Shown: piece by piece, positions 1-7,164 of the stretch
Numbering within the stretch: the stretch's first letter is position 1
How the letters are laid out: each line of letters begins with the position of its first letter
DNA from: Actinomycetes bacterium
GTDB taxonomy: Bacteria; Actinomycetota; CALGFH01
Assembly: GCA_030152105.1 (NCBI GenBank)
Contig: JASLIH010000139.1
Coordinates: forward strand, 1-16,609
Direction: 5' to 3'
Length of the DNA: 16,609 nucleotides
Notes under the pieces: generated by a model
The model's database searches: none
What the model saw: only the letters and a program-made list of their open reading frames with translations
What the model was told of the DNA's origin: nothing
Made by a program: the position numbers and the translations under genes

Positions 1-193
1 CGGTGTTCTCCTTGCGGATGCCGAGCTCGGGCATGAAGCCCTGGAACGCGGCGAGCACGGCGTAGTCGCCGCACCCGGGGCACCAGCGCACCTCCTGGTC
101 GGAGGTGACGTCCTTGCGGGTCAGCGGCTCCAGCGACAGCGGGACACCGGCGAGCCCGGAACGGCTGACGGGACGGTCATCGATCGCGGTCAC
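1..193 (-). CDS. korB: 2-oxoacid (2-oxoglutarate) ferredoxin oxidoreductase beta subunit, N-terminal part
   Basis: Only the first 64 residues are present; the gene runs off the left edge (family proteins are about 340 residues). The beta subunit binds thiamine diphosphate and, with KorA, converts 2-oxoglutarate and CoA to succinyl-CoA while reducing ferredoxin. Residues 35-44 read VRWCPGCGDY, the family hallmark whose two cysteines contribute to the single Fe4S4 cluster. The start is a GTG at 193-191 overlapping the korA stop (GTGA, 4 bases), with AAGGAG eight bases upstream, so translation is probably coupled to korA. The 2-oxoglutarate specificity is inferred from overall resemblance to actinobacterial KorAB; another 2-oxoacid cannot be excluded. 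Confidence 0.9.
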   Translation of the reverse strand, partial: MTAIDDRPVSRSGLAGVPLSLEPLTRKDVTSDQEVRWCPGCGDYAVLAAFQGFMPELGIRKENT

Positions 194-2067
194 GCGAACG
201 CTCCTTCGAAGGGTGCAGGCTCGGGCAGGGCGTCGATCTCGAGCTCGAGGTCGCGCGCCAGCTCGCTCAGCGAGATCGGCAGCCCGCGGACGCGGGAGTA
301 GCTGTGGACGTCGACCAGGTACTTCCCGCGCAGCAGCAGCGCGAGCTGGCCCAGGTTCATCTCGGGGACGATCACGCGGTCGTACGCCCGGAGCACCTCG
401 CCGAGGTTGGCCGGGAACGGGTTGAGGTGGCGCAGGTGGGCCACTGACACCCGGGCGCCCGAGGCCCGGACCCGCCGGACGGCGGCCCCGATCGGCCCGT
501 AGGTCGAGCCCCAGCCCAGCACCAGCAGCCGCGACCCGTCCTGGTGGTCGACCTCGAGGGGTGGGATGTCGGCCGCGATCCCGGCCACCTTGGCCGCCCG
601 CAGGTTGATCATCCGGTCGTGGTTGTCGGGGTCGTAGCTGATGTTGCCGGTCCCGTCGGCCTTCTCCAGCCCCCCGATGCGGTGCTCGAGGCCGGGCGTG
701 CCCGGGACCGCCCACGGCCGGGCCAGGGTGGTCTCGTCGCGCAGATATGGCCAGAAGTCGCCCTCGTGGTTGGGCTCGGTGGCGAACGGGACCGAGATGT
801 CGGGCAGCGAGGCCACGTCCGGCAGCAGCCACGGCTCGGACCCGTTGGCCAGGTAGCCGTCCGACAGCAGCACCACCGGCGTCCGGTACTTGAGGGCGAT
901 CCGGGCCGCCTCGACGGCGGCGTGGAAGCAGTCCGACGGGGTGCACGGGGCCACCACCGGCACCGGCGCCTCGCCGTTGCGGCCGTACAGCACCTGGAGC
1001 AGGTCGGCCTGCTCGGTCTTGGTCGGCATCCCGGTCGAGGGCCCGCTGCGCTGGATGTCGATCACCAGCAGGGGCAACTCCAGGGAGACGCCGAGGCCGA
1101 TGGTCTCGGCCTTGAGGGCGATCCCGGGGCCGCTTGAGGTGGTGACCCCCAGCGCCCCCCCGAAGGCCGCCCCCAGGGCCGCCCCGACCCCGGCGATCTC
1201 GTCCTCGGCCTGGAAGGTCCGGATCCCGAACGCCTTGTGCCTGGACAGCTCGTGGAGGATGTCGGAAGCGGGGGTGATCGGGTAGGCGCCGAGGAACAGC
1301 GGCAGCCCCGACAGCTGGCTGGCCGCGACCAGCCCGTAGGCCAGGGCCAGGTTCCCGGAGATGTTCCGGTAGGTCCCCGGTGCCAGCTCGGCCGGCTTGA
1401 TCTCGTAGGAGACGGCGAAGGCCTCGGTCGTCTCGCCGTAGTTCCAGCCGGCCTTGAAGGCGGTGACGTTCGCCTTGGCGATCAGTGGCCGGGAGGCGAA
1501 CTTCTTCTCAAGGAAGGCGACCGTGGCCTCGGTCGGGCGGTGGTACAGCCAGGACATGAGCCCGAGGGCGAACATGTTCTTGGCCCGCTCGGCCTCCTTC
1601 TTGGAGATGTCGAACTCCTTCAGCGCCTCCAGGGTCATGGAGGTCAGCGCCACCGGGTGGACCTGGTAGTCGGCCAGGGCGCCGTCCTCGAGCGGGTTGC
1701 TGGCGTAGCCGGCCTTGTCGAGGTTGCGGGCACTGAAGGAGTCGGTGTTGACGATCAGGCTGGCGCCCTTGGGCAGGTCGCCCAGGTTGGCCTTGAGCGC
1801 CGCCGGGTTCATCGCCACCAGCACGTCGGGGGCGTCACCCGGGGTGAGGATGTCGTGGTCGGCGAAATGGAGCTGGAAGCCGGACACCCCCGCGATGGAG
1901 CCGGCGGGGGCCCGGATCTCGGCCGGGAAGTCGGGCAGCGTCGACACGTCGTTGCCGAACGCCGCGGTCTCGCTGGTGAAACGGTCTCCGGTGAGCTGCA
2001 TGCCGTCACCAGAATCGCCGGCGAAGCGAATGGTGACGCGATCCAGCACCTGGACCGGCTTGGTCAT
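190..2067 (-). CDS. korA: 2-oxoacid (2-oxoglutarate) ferredoxin oxidoreductase, fused gamma-alpha subunit
   Basis: A 625-residue cytoplasmic protein, the usual length for KorA in which the gamma domain (about residues 1-200, with the glycine-rich FAGDSGDGM near 15-23) precedes the alpha domain (about 235-590). Alpha motifs visible are YPITPAS (262-268), QAEDEIA (286-292), TSSGPG (310-315) and RSGPSTGMPTKTEQADL (from 340), typical of pyruvate/2-oxoglutarate ferredoxin oxidoreductases. With KorB it forms a ferredoxin-linked alternative to 2-oxoglutarate dehydrogenase in the TCA cycle. No ferredoxin domain is fused, so a separate ferredoxin is needed. The start ATG at 2067 is preferred over an in-frame upstream extension because GAGGG lies about nine bases upstream and the resulting N-terminus (MTKPVQVLDRVTIRFAGDSG) matches the family start. 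It is first in an operon with korB. Confidence 0.95.
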   Translation of the reverse strand: MTKPVQVLDRVTIRFAGDSGDGMQLTGDRFTSETAAFGNDVSTLPDFPAEIRAPAGSIAGVSGFQLHFADHDILTPGDAPDVLVAMNPAALKANLGDLPKGASLIVNTDSFSARNLDKAGYASNPLEDGALADYQVHPVALTSMTLEALKEFDISKKEAERAKNMFALGLMSWLYHRPTEATVAFLEKKFASRPLIAKANVTAFKAGWNYGETTEAFAVSYEIKPAELAPGTYRNISGNLALAYGLVAASQLSGLPLFLGAYPITPASDILHELSRHKAFGIRTFQAEDEIAGVGAALGAAFGGALGVTTSSGPGIALKAETIGLGVSLELPLLVIDIQRSGPSTGMPTKTEQADLLQVLYGRNGEAPVPVVAPCTPSDCFHAAVEAARIALKYRTPVVLLSDGYLANGSEPWLLPDVASLPDISVPFATEPNHEGDFWPYLRDETTLARPWAVPGTPGLEHRIGGLEKADGTGNISYDPDNHDRMINLRAAKVAGIAADIPPLEVDHQDGSRLLVLGWGSTYGPIGAAVRRVRASGARVSVAHLRHLNPFPANLGEVLRAYDRVIVPEMNLGQLALLLRGKYLVDVHSYSRVRGLPISLSELARDLELEIDALPEPAPFEGAFA

Positions 2068-2303
2068 CGTGGGTTCCCTCAATTCGATACGGACGGGTCG
2101 CCTGCACCCGGTCGCCGCCAGCTCGAGGCCCGGGGCGCAGCGTCCCACCACCCCGAGGGTAGGGGGCCGGCAACCGGCCCTCCCAGCATATACCGATCCG
2201 TTTGAGAAGCTCGTGGAAGCCGGCGACCTTCGAGTGGCGCGATCACCAGGCGCCGGTCACGATGCCGGAGAACCCGATCCCGACCAACCCGAGGTGAGCC
2301 GCA
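2068..2303. other. Divergent intergenic region between korA and the stress-like gene
   Basis: This 236-base gap must hold the promoters of korA (leftward) and the gene at 2304 (rightward). On the minus strand a TATATG hexamer (2192-2187), in an AT-rich island, could be a -10 box for korA with a leader of about 115 bases, but I see no convincing -35. On the plus strand I see only the ribosome binding site GAGGTGAG at 2291-2298. No hairpin or riboswitch-like structure was recognised. Confidence 0.3.
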
Positions 2304-2846
2304 GTGAGCGACCAGCCAGCCGACGACGCCGTGGCCAGCGCCAGCCTGGTGGTCGCCTACGTCTCCGAGGACGGCGAGCTGGACCACGTCCGCGACGCCG
2401 CCCTGGAGATCGGCCGCCGCGGCGGCGCCAAGGTGATCCTGTACGACCGCGACTCGGCCTCGGCGTTCAGCGACCCCATGCCCAACCAGTGGGCCTCCCA
2501 GGGCGAGGGCGCCCAGTTCCACGACCCCCTCTCCGACCAGGAGCTGGTCAAGCTGGGCCGCGAGCCGTTCGCCGGCAAGGTGGCCGCCGCCCGCGAGGCC
2601 GGCGTCGACGCCTGGGGCTGGCTGGCCTCCGACCACGGCACCGACGCCCTGGTCGCCTACGCCCGCGACCACGGCGCCGACCTGATCCTGCTCCCCGCCG
2701 ACCTCGAAGACCCCGGCCTCAGCGAGCGTCTCAAGGGCGAGACCGTCTCCAAGGCTGTCGAGGAGGCCGAGGAGTCCGCCGCCTCCCTGGCCGTCGTCCT
2801 GGTCGCCCCCGACGGCTCCACCGAGCTCGCCGCCGGCCGCCTCTAG
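2304..2846 (+). CDS. Universal-stress-protein-like cytoplasmic protein
   Basis: A 180-residue protein with no signal peptide or membrane segment. The pattern resembles the UspA alpha/beta fold: an early hydrophobic strand (ASLVVAYVSEDG, about 13-24), a second strand ending in KVILYDRDS, and a helix-strand unit AYARDHGADLILLPADLEDPG (about 118-138) like the 'A..ADLIVVG' segment of Usp proteins. The ATP-binding G-2x-G-9x-G-S/T signature is not evident, so nucleotide binding is doubtful. The C-terminal third has an acidic helix (KAVEEAEESAAS). The GTG start at 2304 follows GAGGTGAG with good spacing. It stands alone and diverges from korA; a hairpin follows it. Function is not known; the family assignment is tentative, though the reading frame is clearly coding. 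Confidence 0.75.
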   Translation: MSDQPADDAVASASLVVAYVSEDGELDHVRDAALEIGRRGGAKVILYDRDSASAFSDPMPNQWASQGEGAQFHDPLSDQELVKLGREPFAGKVAAAREAGVDAWGWLASDHGTDALVAYARDHGADLILLPADLEDPGLSERLKGETVSKAVEEAEESAASLAVVLVAPDGSTELAAGRL

Positions 2847-2853
2847 CCAGTCA

Positions 2854-2878
2854 GCGCCCCTCCAGTCGCTTGGGGCGC
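2854..2878 (+). terminator. Candidate terminator hairpin after the stress-like gene
   Basis: A perfect 7-bp stem GCGCCCC (2854-2860) / GGGGCGC (2872-2878) with an 11-base loop lies seven bases after the stop codon. No T-tract follows, so termination would be weak or factor-assisted. Confidence 0.4.
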
Positions 2879-2886
2879 GAGCGCAG

Positions 2887-2915
2887 TTGACGCCGCTTGC
2901 GGCATGTGCAATGTT
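2887..2915 (+). promoter_or_regulatory. Candidate sigma-70-type promoter for the small membrane protein gene
   Basis: TTGACG (2887-2892, five of six matches to TTGACA) is separated by 17 bases from AATGTT (2910-2915), a weak -10. The segment is noticeably less GC-rich than its surroundings. It would give a leader of about 40 bases before the ATG at 2964. Confidence 0.35.
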
Positions 2916-2963
2916 CCGAGCGAGCCCAAAATACAGAGCCCCCAGCGAAAGGGAGCCGCCGCC

Positions 2964-3104
2964 ATGTATGGGCCGTTGATCGTTGCCGCCGCGATCCTGT
3001 TGTCGATCGCTGGCATTGTCCTGTTCCTGCATGACCTCTCCGAAGCGCGGTCGCGCAAGGCCTTCGACCGCATCTTCAAGGAGGGTGGCAAGCGGCGCCG
3101 CTGA
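2964..3104 (+). CDS. Small single-pass membrane protein
   Basis: A 46-residue protein beginning MYGPLIVAAAILLSIAGIV, with one membrane helix over about residues 4-22, followed by a charged, basic cytoplasmic tail (LHDLSEARSRKAFDRIFKEGGKRRR). The ATG at 2964 is chosen because AAAGGGAG lies about eight bases upstream; a longer in-frame start at 2904 has no such site and would put a polar, low-complexity leader in front of the helix. The gene lies between a candidate promoter and a palindrome-rich region, pointing to an independent unit. I do not recognise the family. The clean helix, ribosome binding site and basic C-terminus support a real gene; a membrane-bound regulator or assembly factor is possible but speculative. 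Confidence 0.6.
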   Translation: MYGPLIVAAAILLSIAGIVLFLHDLSEARSRKAFDRIFKEGGKRRR

Positions 3105-3108
3105 GCGC

Positions 3109-3308
3109 CCCGGGTTCACCGCGGCCGGTCGCACCGTCGCGGCCTCCGCAAGACGCCGACCCGGGGCGAACGAGCCGCCGCCAAGCGAGCCACGACGCCC
3201 CGGGTCGGCCTACCGCATTATGCCCCGGCACCCCCCACGGGGCGAACCCCCCGGGCCGGGCAGATGCCGCGGAGATCCCCCGGGTCGGCCGGCCGCGGTG
3301 AACCCGGG
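3109..3308. repeat. Nested GC-rich inverted and direct repeats between converging genes
   Basis: Outer arms 3109-3128 and 3289-3308 are perfect 20-base reverse complements enclosing 160 bases. Inside, GCCGACCCGGGGCG (3155-3168) is the exact reverse complement of 3196-3209 with a 27-base loop. CCCCGGGTCGGCC occurs twice in direct orientation (3198-3210 and 3278-3290), and CGGGGCGAAC twice (3162-3171 and 3238-3247). The whole block fills the gap between two converging genes, so it could act as a bidirectional terminator or be a REP/BIME-like repetitive element. It has no T-tract and no open frame that looks coding. Confidence 0.75.
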
Positions 3309-3316
3309 AACGCGCG

Positions 3317-3946
3317 CTAGAGGATCTGGGCCAGCTGGCGGTCGAGGGAGGCCTGGGTGAGCTCGCCGAGCTGGTGGGAGGCGAGGGTGCCGTCGGCACG
3401 GATGAAATAGGTGTGGGGCAGGCCGACGGCCCCCCAGGCGGTGGCGGTGGTGGCGTTGGGGTCCAGCGCCATCGGCCAGGTGGCGTCGAGGCGACGGACG
3501 AAGGGGCGAGCGGCGGCCGGGGTGTCGCCGGAGAGGACCCCGACCACGGCCAGACGGTCGGGGCGGTGGGAGCTGGCGGCCTGCCGCAGGAGGGGGAACT
3601 CGCGGACGCAGGGCTCGCACCAGCTGGCCCAGAAGTTGACCACCACCGGGCGGCCGCGCAGGGCGGCCAGGTCGACCTGGCCGCCGTCCAGGCCGGGGAG
3701 GCGCAGGGCCGGGGCCGGGGTGCCGGGGGGATAGGACTGGGCGGCCGGCGGGGCCGAGGACGGCGGGGTCCCGGGCGCAAGGCGGGTCGCCGGCTGGCGC
3801 CGGTCGAGCAGGGCCGCCGCCGCCGGCAGGACCACCGCCACCACCACCAGCACGGCCAGGATCAGCAGCCGACCCGACCGGACTCGGCCCCTGGGCGACG
3901 GCGCGCGAGGCGGGGGACCCTGGTCAGGCGGTGCGGACGCGGCCAA
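3317..3946 (-). CDS. TlpA/ResA-like membrane-anchored thioredoxin
   Basis: A 209-residue protein with an N-terminal membrane anchor (about residues 26-48, LLILAVLVVVAVVLPAAAALL), a proline/serine-rich linker, and an extracytoplasmic thioredoxin fold containing NFWASWCEPC (CxxC at C110 and C113) and the cis-proline region GLPHTYFIRADG (about 179-190). Such proteins reduce disulfides outside the membrane, for example in apocytochrome c or at the CuA site of cytochrome oxidase. It is the last gene of the oxidase operon, which supports a role in oxidase maturation. The start is uncertain: a TTG at 3946, eight bases after the ctaF stop and right behind GGCAGGG, is the only plausible in-frame initiator before the anchor; an upstream extension would overlap ctaF as a basic proline-rich shadow. 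Confidence 0.85.
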   Translation of the reverse strand: MAASAPPDQGPPPRAPSPRGRVRSGRLLILAVLVVVAVVLPAAAALLDRRQPATRLAPGTPPSSAPPAAQSYPPGTPAPALRLPGLDGGQVDLAALRGRPVVVNFWASWCEPCVREFPLLRQAASSHRPDRLAVVGVLSGDTPAAARPFVRRLDATWPMALDPNATTATAWGAVGLPHTYFIRADGTLASHQLGELTQASLDRQLAQIL

Positions 3947-3954
3947 TGCCCTGC

Positions 3955-4818
3955 CTAGAGGTAATCGCGGTGGTACACGATGCCGGCCGGGCCGATCTGG
4001 AGGACGGTGGCCCCGGGCCGGTCGGTGATGCGGCGGTCGGCGTAGCGGAACGACCAGGTCCACTCGACGATGGCGCTGTCGCCGTCGACGCCCATCCGCA
4101 GGACGTCGACCTTGAGGTTGCGGTGGCCCTTGAGGAGGTCGTTGAGGTAGGCGCGGATGGCCTCGCGACCCTCGTGCGGCGGGTTCGCCGGTTCGTAGTA
4201 GACGGCGTCGGGGGCATACGCGGCGGCCGCCCAGTCGGCGTCGCCGACCTCAAGGGCCTCGCGGAGCTGCTCGAAGTAGTTGGCCGGGCCGACCGGGCTG
4301 GTGTCGACCTCGGGGACCTCGGGGTGGACGGCGATGCCGTACTCGGACCCGGTGGGGCCGCCATGGGGGGCCAGGCGGGCCCGCTGGTCGACGGCCACGT
4401 TGCGGTACCAGATGACGGTCGCCCCGAGGAACAGGGCCACCCCCAGCCCGATGCCCCAGGGGCCGAGGGCGGCGACCTGCTTGCGCATGATGAACCCGCC
4501 GAGCAGGCAGGTCGCGGCCAGCGAGTAGACCACCGGGGCCCAGGTCGGGGCCAAATGGTGGATGTTGCCCTGCTCGTCGGCGGCGCCCCGCTCCGGGTCG
4601 GCCGACCCGGCCAGGCCGGTGTCGGGCACCGGCACCCGGCGGCGGTTGGCCGGGCTGGCCGTCCAGAGCATGATCCCGATGTACAGACAGGCCGCGAAGA
4701 ACGCCCCCAGCAGCCCGACCCCGGCCAGCTCGGGGTTGTCGTTGGTCAGGAAGTAGATGGTCCCGGCGGTCAGCCCGAACAGCCCCATGGCCATGAACAG
4801 CCGGCTGGCGATGATCAC
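3955..4818 (-). CDS. ctaF: Cytochrome c oxidase subunit IV (actinobacterial type) fused to a SnoaL/NTF2-like domain
   Basis: 287 residues, about twice the length of a usual CtaF (about 130-140). Residues 1-140 form four hydrophobic segments (about 8-26, 31-53, 93-112, 118-138), the layout of actinobacterial oxidase subunit IV, and the gene directly follows ctaE. After a linker, residues about 180-287 resemble a SnoaL-like/NTF2 fold: an opening helix (YFEQLREALEVGDADWAAAAYAPDA), the segment HEGREAIRAYLNDLL, then strands ending in GIVYHRDYL. That fold usually forms a small-molecule pocket or a dimer interface. The GTG start at 4818 is preceded by GGGGAGGA with about five bases spacing. The reading frame is continuous across both parts, so this is a real fusion unless there is an assembly error. 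The role of the extra domain is unknown. Confidence 0.85.
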   Translation of the reverse strand: MIIASRLFMAMGLFGLTAGTIYFLTNDNPELAGVGLLGAFFAACLYIGIMLWTASPANRRRVPVPDTGLAGSADPERGAADEQGNIHHLAPTWAPVVYSLAATCLLGGFIMRKQVAALGPWGIGLGVALFLGATVIWYRNVAVDQRARLAPHGGPTGSEYGIAVHPEVPEVDTSPVGPANYFEQLREALEVGDADWAAAAYAPDAVYYEPANPPHEGREAIRAYLNDLLKGHRNLKVDVLRMGVDGDSAIVEWTWSFRYADRRITDRPGATVLQIGPAGIVYHRDYL

Positions 4819-4849
4819 CGGTCGGTCCTCCCCCCGGTCGAAGGCGCGG

Positions 4850-5464
4850 TCATCGGAGCAGGTAGATGGTGCTGAACAGGCCCAGCCAGACCACGTCGAC
4901 GAAGTGCCAGTAGTAGGAGGCCATCTCGACGGTGTCGTGGTAGCGGGCGGTGAACTGCCCGGAGCGGGCCCGCAGGAACACGATCAGGATGAACGCGGCC
5001 CCGCCGGCGACGTGGGCGCCGTGGAAGCCGGTCAGGGTGTAGAAGGTCGAGCCGAACACGCCGCTGGACAGCGTCATGCCCTCGCCGATCAGCTTGGAGT
5101 ACTCCAATGCCTGCCCGCACAGGAAGGTGACGCCAAGGAGCAGGCTGAGAACCAGCCACAGCTGCAGCCGGCGCTGGTCGTTCCTGCGGATCGCCCACAC
5201 CCCCAGCTGCATGGTCACACTCGAGGTGACCAGGATGGTCGTCAGCCCGGCGGCGTACAGGGTCGACAGGTGCGGGGTGCCTTCGGGCGGCCACACGGTG
5301 GCCGAGCTGCGAATGGTGAAGTAGGCGCCGAACAGGCCGCCGAAGAACATCACCTCCGAGGCGATGAACAGGACCATGCCCAGCAGCGAGGAGCTGATGC
5401 CGCCCGGCTTGTGGTGTTCGGGGGCCGGCAGCTCGTCGAGCGCGGCGGAGTCTACGACGGCCAT
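4850..5464 (-). CDS. ctaE: Cytochrome c oxidase subunit III
   Basis: A 204-residue integral membrane protein of the short bacterial subunit III type with about five helices. Typical motifs are IASEVMFFGGLFGAYF near residue 34, GFHGAHVAGG (about 147-156) and YYWHFVDVVWLGLFS near the C-terminus. Subunit III stabilises subunit I and is thought to support proton uptake. The ATG at 5464 shares its A with the ctaD stop (TGATG), and AGGAG lies seven bases upstream, so it is translationally coupled to ctaD. An open frame continues upstream antisense-like through ctaD sequence, but its composition there is that of a shadow frame. Confidence 0.96.
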   Translation of the reverse strand: MAVVDSAALDELPAPEHHKPGGISSSLLGMVLFIASEVMFFGGLFGAYFTIRSSATVWPPEGTPHLSTLYAAGLTTILVTSSVTMQLGVWAIRRNDQRRLQLWLVLSLLLGVTFLCGQALEYSKLIGEGMTLSSGVFGSTFYTLTGFHGAHVAGGAAFILIVFLRARSGQFTARYHDTVEMASYYWHFVDVVWLGLFSTIYLLR

Positions 5465-7146
5465 CAGCGGGCTCCTGTGGTGGTGGCGTCGGGATGGACG
5501 GTGAGCTCGTCGGCGTGGCGCAGGTCGAACAACGGCCGCTCGGAGTGGATCTCGGGCAGGCTGTCGAAGTTGTGCGCCGGCGGCGGAGAGGTGGTGTACC
5601 ACTCCAGGGTGTTGCCCTCCCAGGGATCCTCGGGGTCGCGGTCCTTGCGGCGCAAGGTCATGACCACATTGGCCAGGAACGGCGCCGTCGACAGGGCGAT
5701 GATCAGGGCCCCGACGGTCTGCAGCTGGTTGAGGCCGATCCAGTCGGGCAGCGGCGGGTAGTCCTGGATGCGCCGAGGCATGCCCAGCAGCCCCAGGATG
5801 TGCATGGAGAAGAAGGTCAGGTTGAACCCGATGAACTGCAGCCAGAAGTGGAGCTTGCCGAGGCCCTCGTTGAGCTTTCGGCCGGAGAACTTCGGGAACC
5901 AGTAGTAGAAGCCGGCGTAGACGGCGAACACGCTGCCGCCGAACAGCACGTAGTGGATGTGGGCGACCACCCAGTAGGTCTCGGTGAGGGCGAAGTCGAC
6001 CGGCGGCGAGGCCAGGAACACCCCGTCGATGCCGCCGATCAGGAACATGGTCAGGAACCCGATCGCGAACAGCATCGCCGTCGAGAAGGTGATCTGGCCC
6101 TTGACCAGGGTGGCGATCCAGTTGAAGAACTTCACCCCGGTGGGCACCGCGATCAGGAAGGTCATGATGGAGAAGAAGGGCAGCAGCACCTGGCCGGTGA
6201 CGAACATGTGGTGGGCCCAGACGCTGAAGCCCAGCGCCCCGATGCCGGCGGTGGCGAACACGAACGCCTTGTAGCCGAACAGCGGCTTGCGGGAGAACAC
6301 CGGCAGCACGTCGGAGATGATCCCCATGCCGGGCAGGACCATCACGTACACCGCCGGGTGCGAGTAGAACCAGAAGACGTTCTGCCACAGCACCGCGATC
6401 CCGCCGTTGGCCGGGTTGAAGAACGACCCGCCGAGGTTGCGGTCGATCAGCAGCATCACCAGGGCGCTGGTGAACACCGGGGTGGCCAGCAGGACCAGCA
6501 GCGAGGTCACCAGCATGGTCCAGGTGAACAGGGGCATCCGGAACATCGTCATGCCCGGCGCCCGCATGTTGAAGATGGTGGTGATGAAGTTGACCGCGCC
6601 AAGGATGGACGCGGTCCCGACCAGCAGCAGGGCGACGATCCACAGGTCGATGCCGATGGCGTTGCCCGGGGTGCCGACCCCCTCCGACAGCGGGGCGTAC
6701 TGGGTCCAGCCGGCGTCGGCCGGGCCGCCCAGCAGGTAGCTGGAGTACAGCACCAGCCCGGCCAGCGGCAGCATCCAGAACGACAGCGCGTTGACCCGTG
6801 GGAAGGCCATGTCGAGGGCGCCGATCTGGAGCGGCACGATGTAGTTGCCGAACCCGGCCAGCATCGGGATCACGAACAGGAAGATCATCGTGGTCCCGTG
6901 CATCGTGAACAGCTGGTTGTAGCGCTCCTCGCCGAAGTACTGGGTGCCCGGCTGGGCGAGCTCGGCCCGGATGAACACCGCCAGGAGCCCGGCCACCCCG
7001 AACCAGAGGTAGGAGTTGACCAGGTACATGATCCCGATCTTCTTGTGGTCGGTGGTGGTCAGCCAGACCGCGATCGGGTGGCGACGCGGGCTGATGCCGT
7101 GTGCCGCATCCGCGGCGGCCTCAGACCGTTCTTGCGTGATCGCCAT
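5464..7146 (-). CDS. ctaD: Cytochrome c oxidase subunit I, A2-type
   Basis: A 560-residue, 12-helix heme-copper oxidase subunit I. Metal ligands are visible: H83 and H398 for the low-spin heme, H396 for the high-spin heme, and H263, H312 and H313 for CuB, with the cross-linking tyrosine Y267. The K-channel lysine (K339 in PTGVKFF) and the D-channel D112, N119 and N101 (in GFGNYIVPLQIGALDMAFPRVN) are present. Helix VI reads YSHPAVY (261-267) where A1 oxidases have GHPEVY, so the gating glutamate is replaced by alanine and the YS pair marks the A2 subfamily. WQN (255-257) replaces the common WQH. It starts at ATG 7146 with AAGGAG eight bases upstream, 18 bases after ctaC. It reduces O2 to water and pumps protons. 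Confidence 0.97.
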   Translation of the reverse strand: MAITQERSEAAADAAHGISPRRHPIAVWLTTTDHKKIGIMYLVNSYLWFGVAGLLAVFIRAELAQPGTQYFGEERYNQLFTMHGTTMIFLFVIPMLAGFGNYIVPLQIGALDMAFPRVNALSFWMLPLAGLVLYSSYLLGGPADAGWTQYAPLSEGVGTPGNAIGIDLWIVALLLVGTASILGAVNFITTIFNMRAPGMTMFRMPLFTWTMLVTSLLVLLATPVFTSALVMLLIDRNLGGSFFNPANGGIAVLWQNVFWFYSHPAVYVMVLPGMGIISDVLPVFSRKPLFGYKAFVFATAGIGALGFSVWAHHMFVTGQVLLPFFSIMTFLIAVPTGVKFFNWIATLVKGQITFSTAMLFAIGFLTMFLIGGIDGVFLASPPVDFALTETYWVVAHIHYVLFGGSVFAVYAGFYYWFPKFSGRKLNEGLGKLHFWLQFIGFNLTFFSMHILGLLGMPRRIQDYPPLPDWIGLNQLQTVGALIIALSTAPFLANVVMTLRRKDRDPEDPWEGNTLEWYTTSPPPAHNFDSLPEIHSERPLFDLRHADELTVHPDATTTGAR

Positions 7147-7164
7147 CGCACGTGCTCCTTAGCG

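Noticed and set aside
2068..2303. Riboswitch or attenuator in the korA leader
   Set aside because: No convincing terminator/antiterminator pair or known aptamer pattern was seen.
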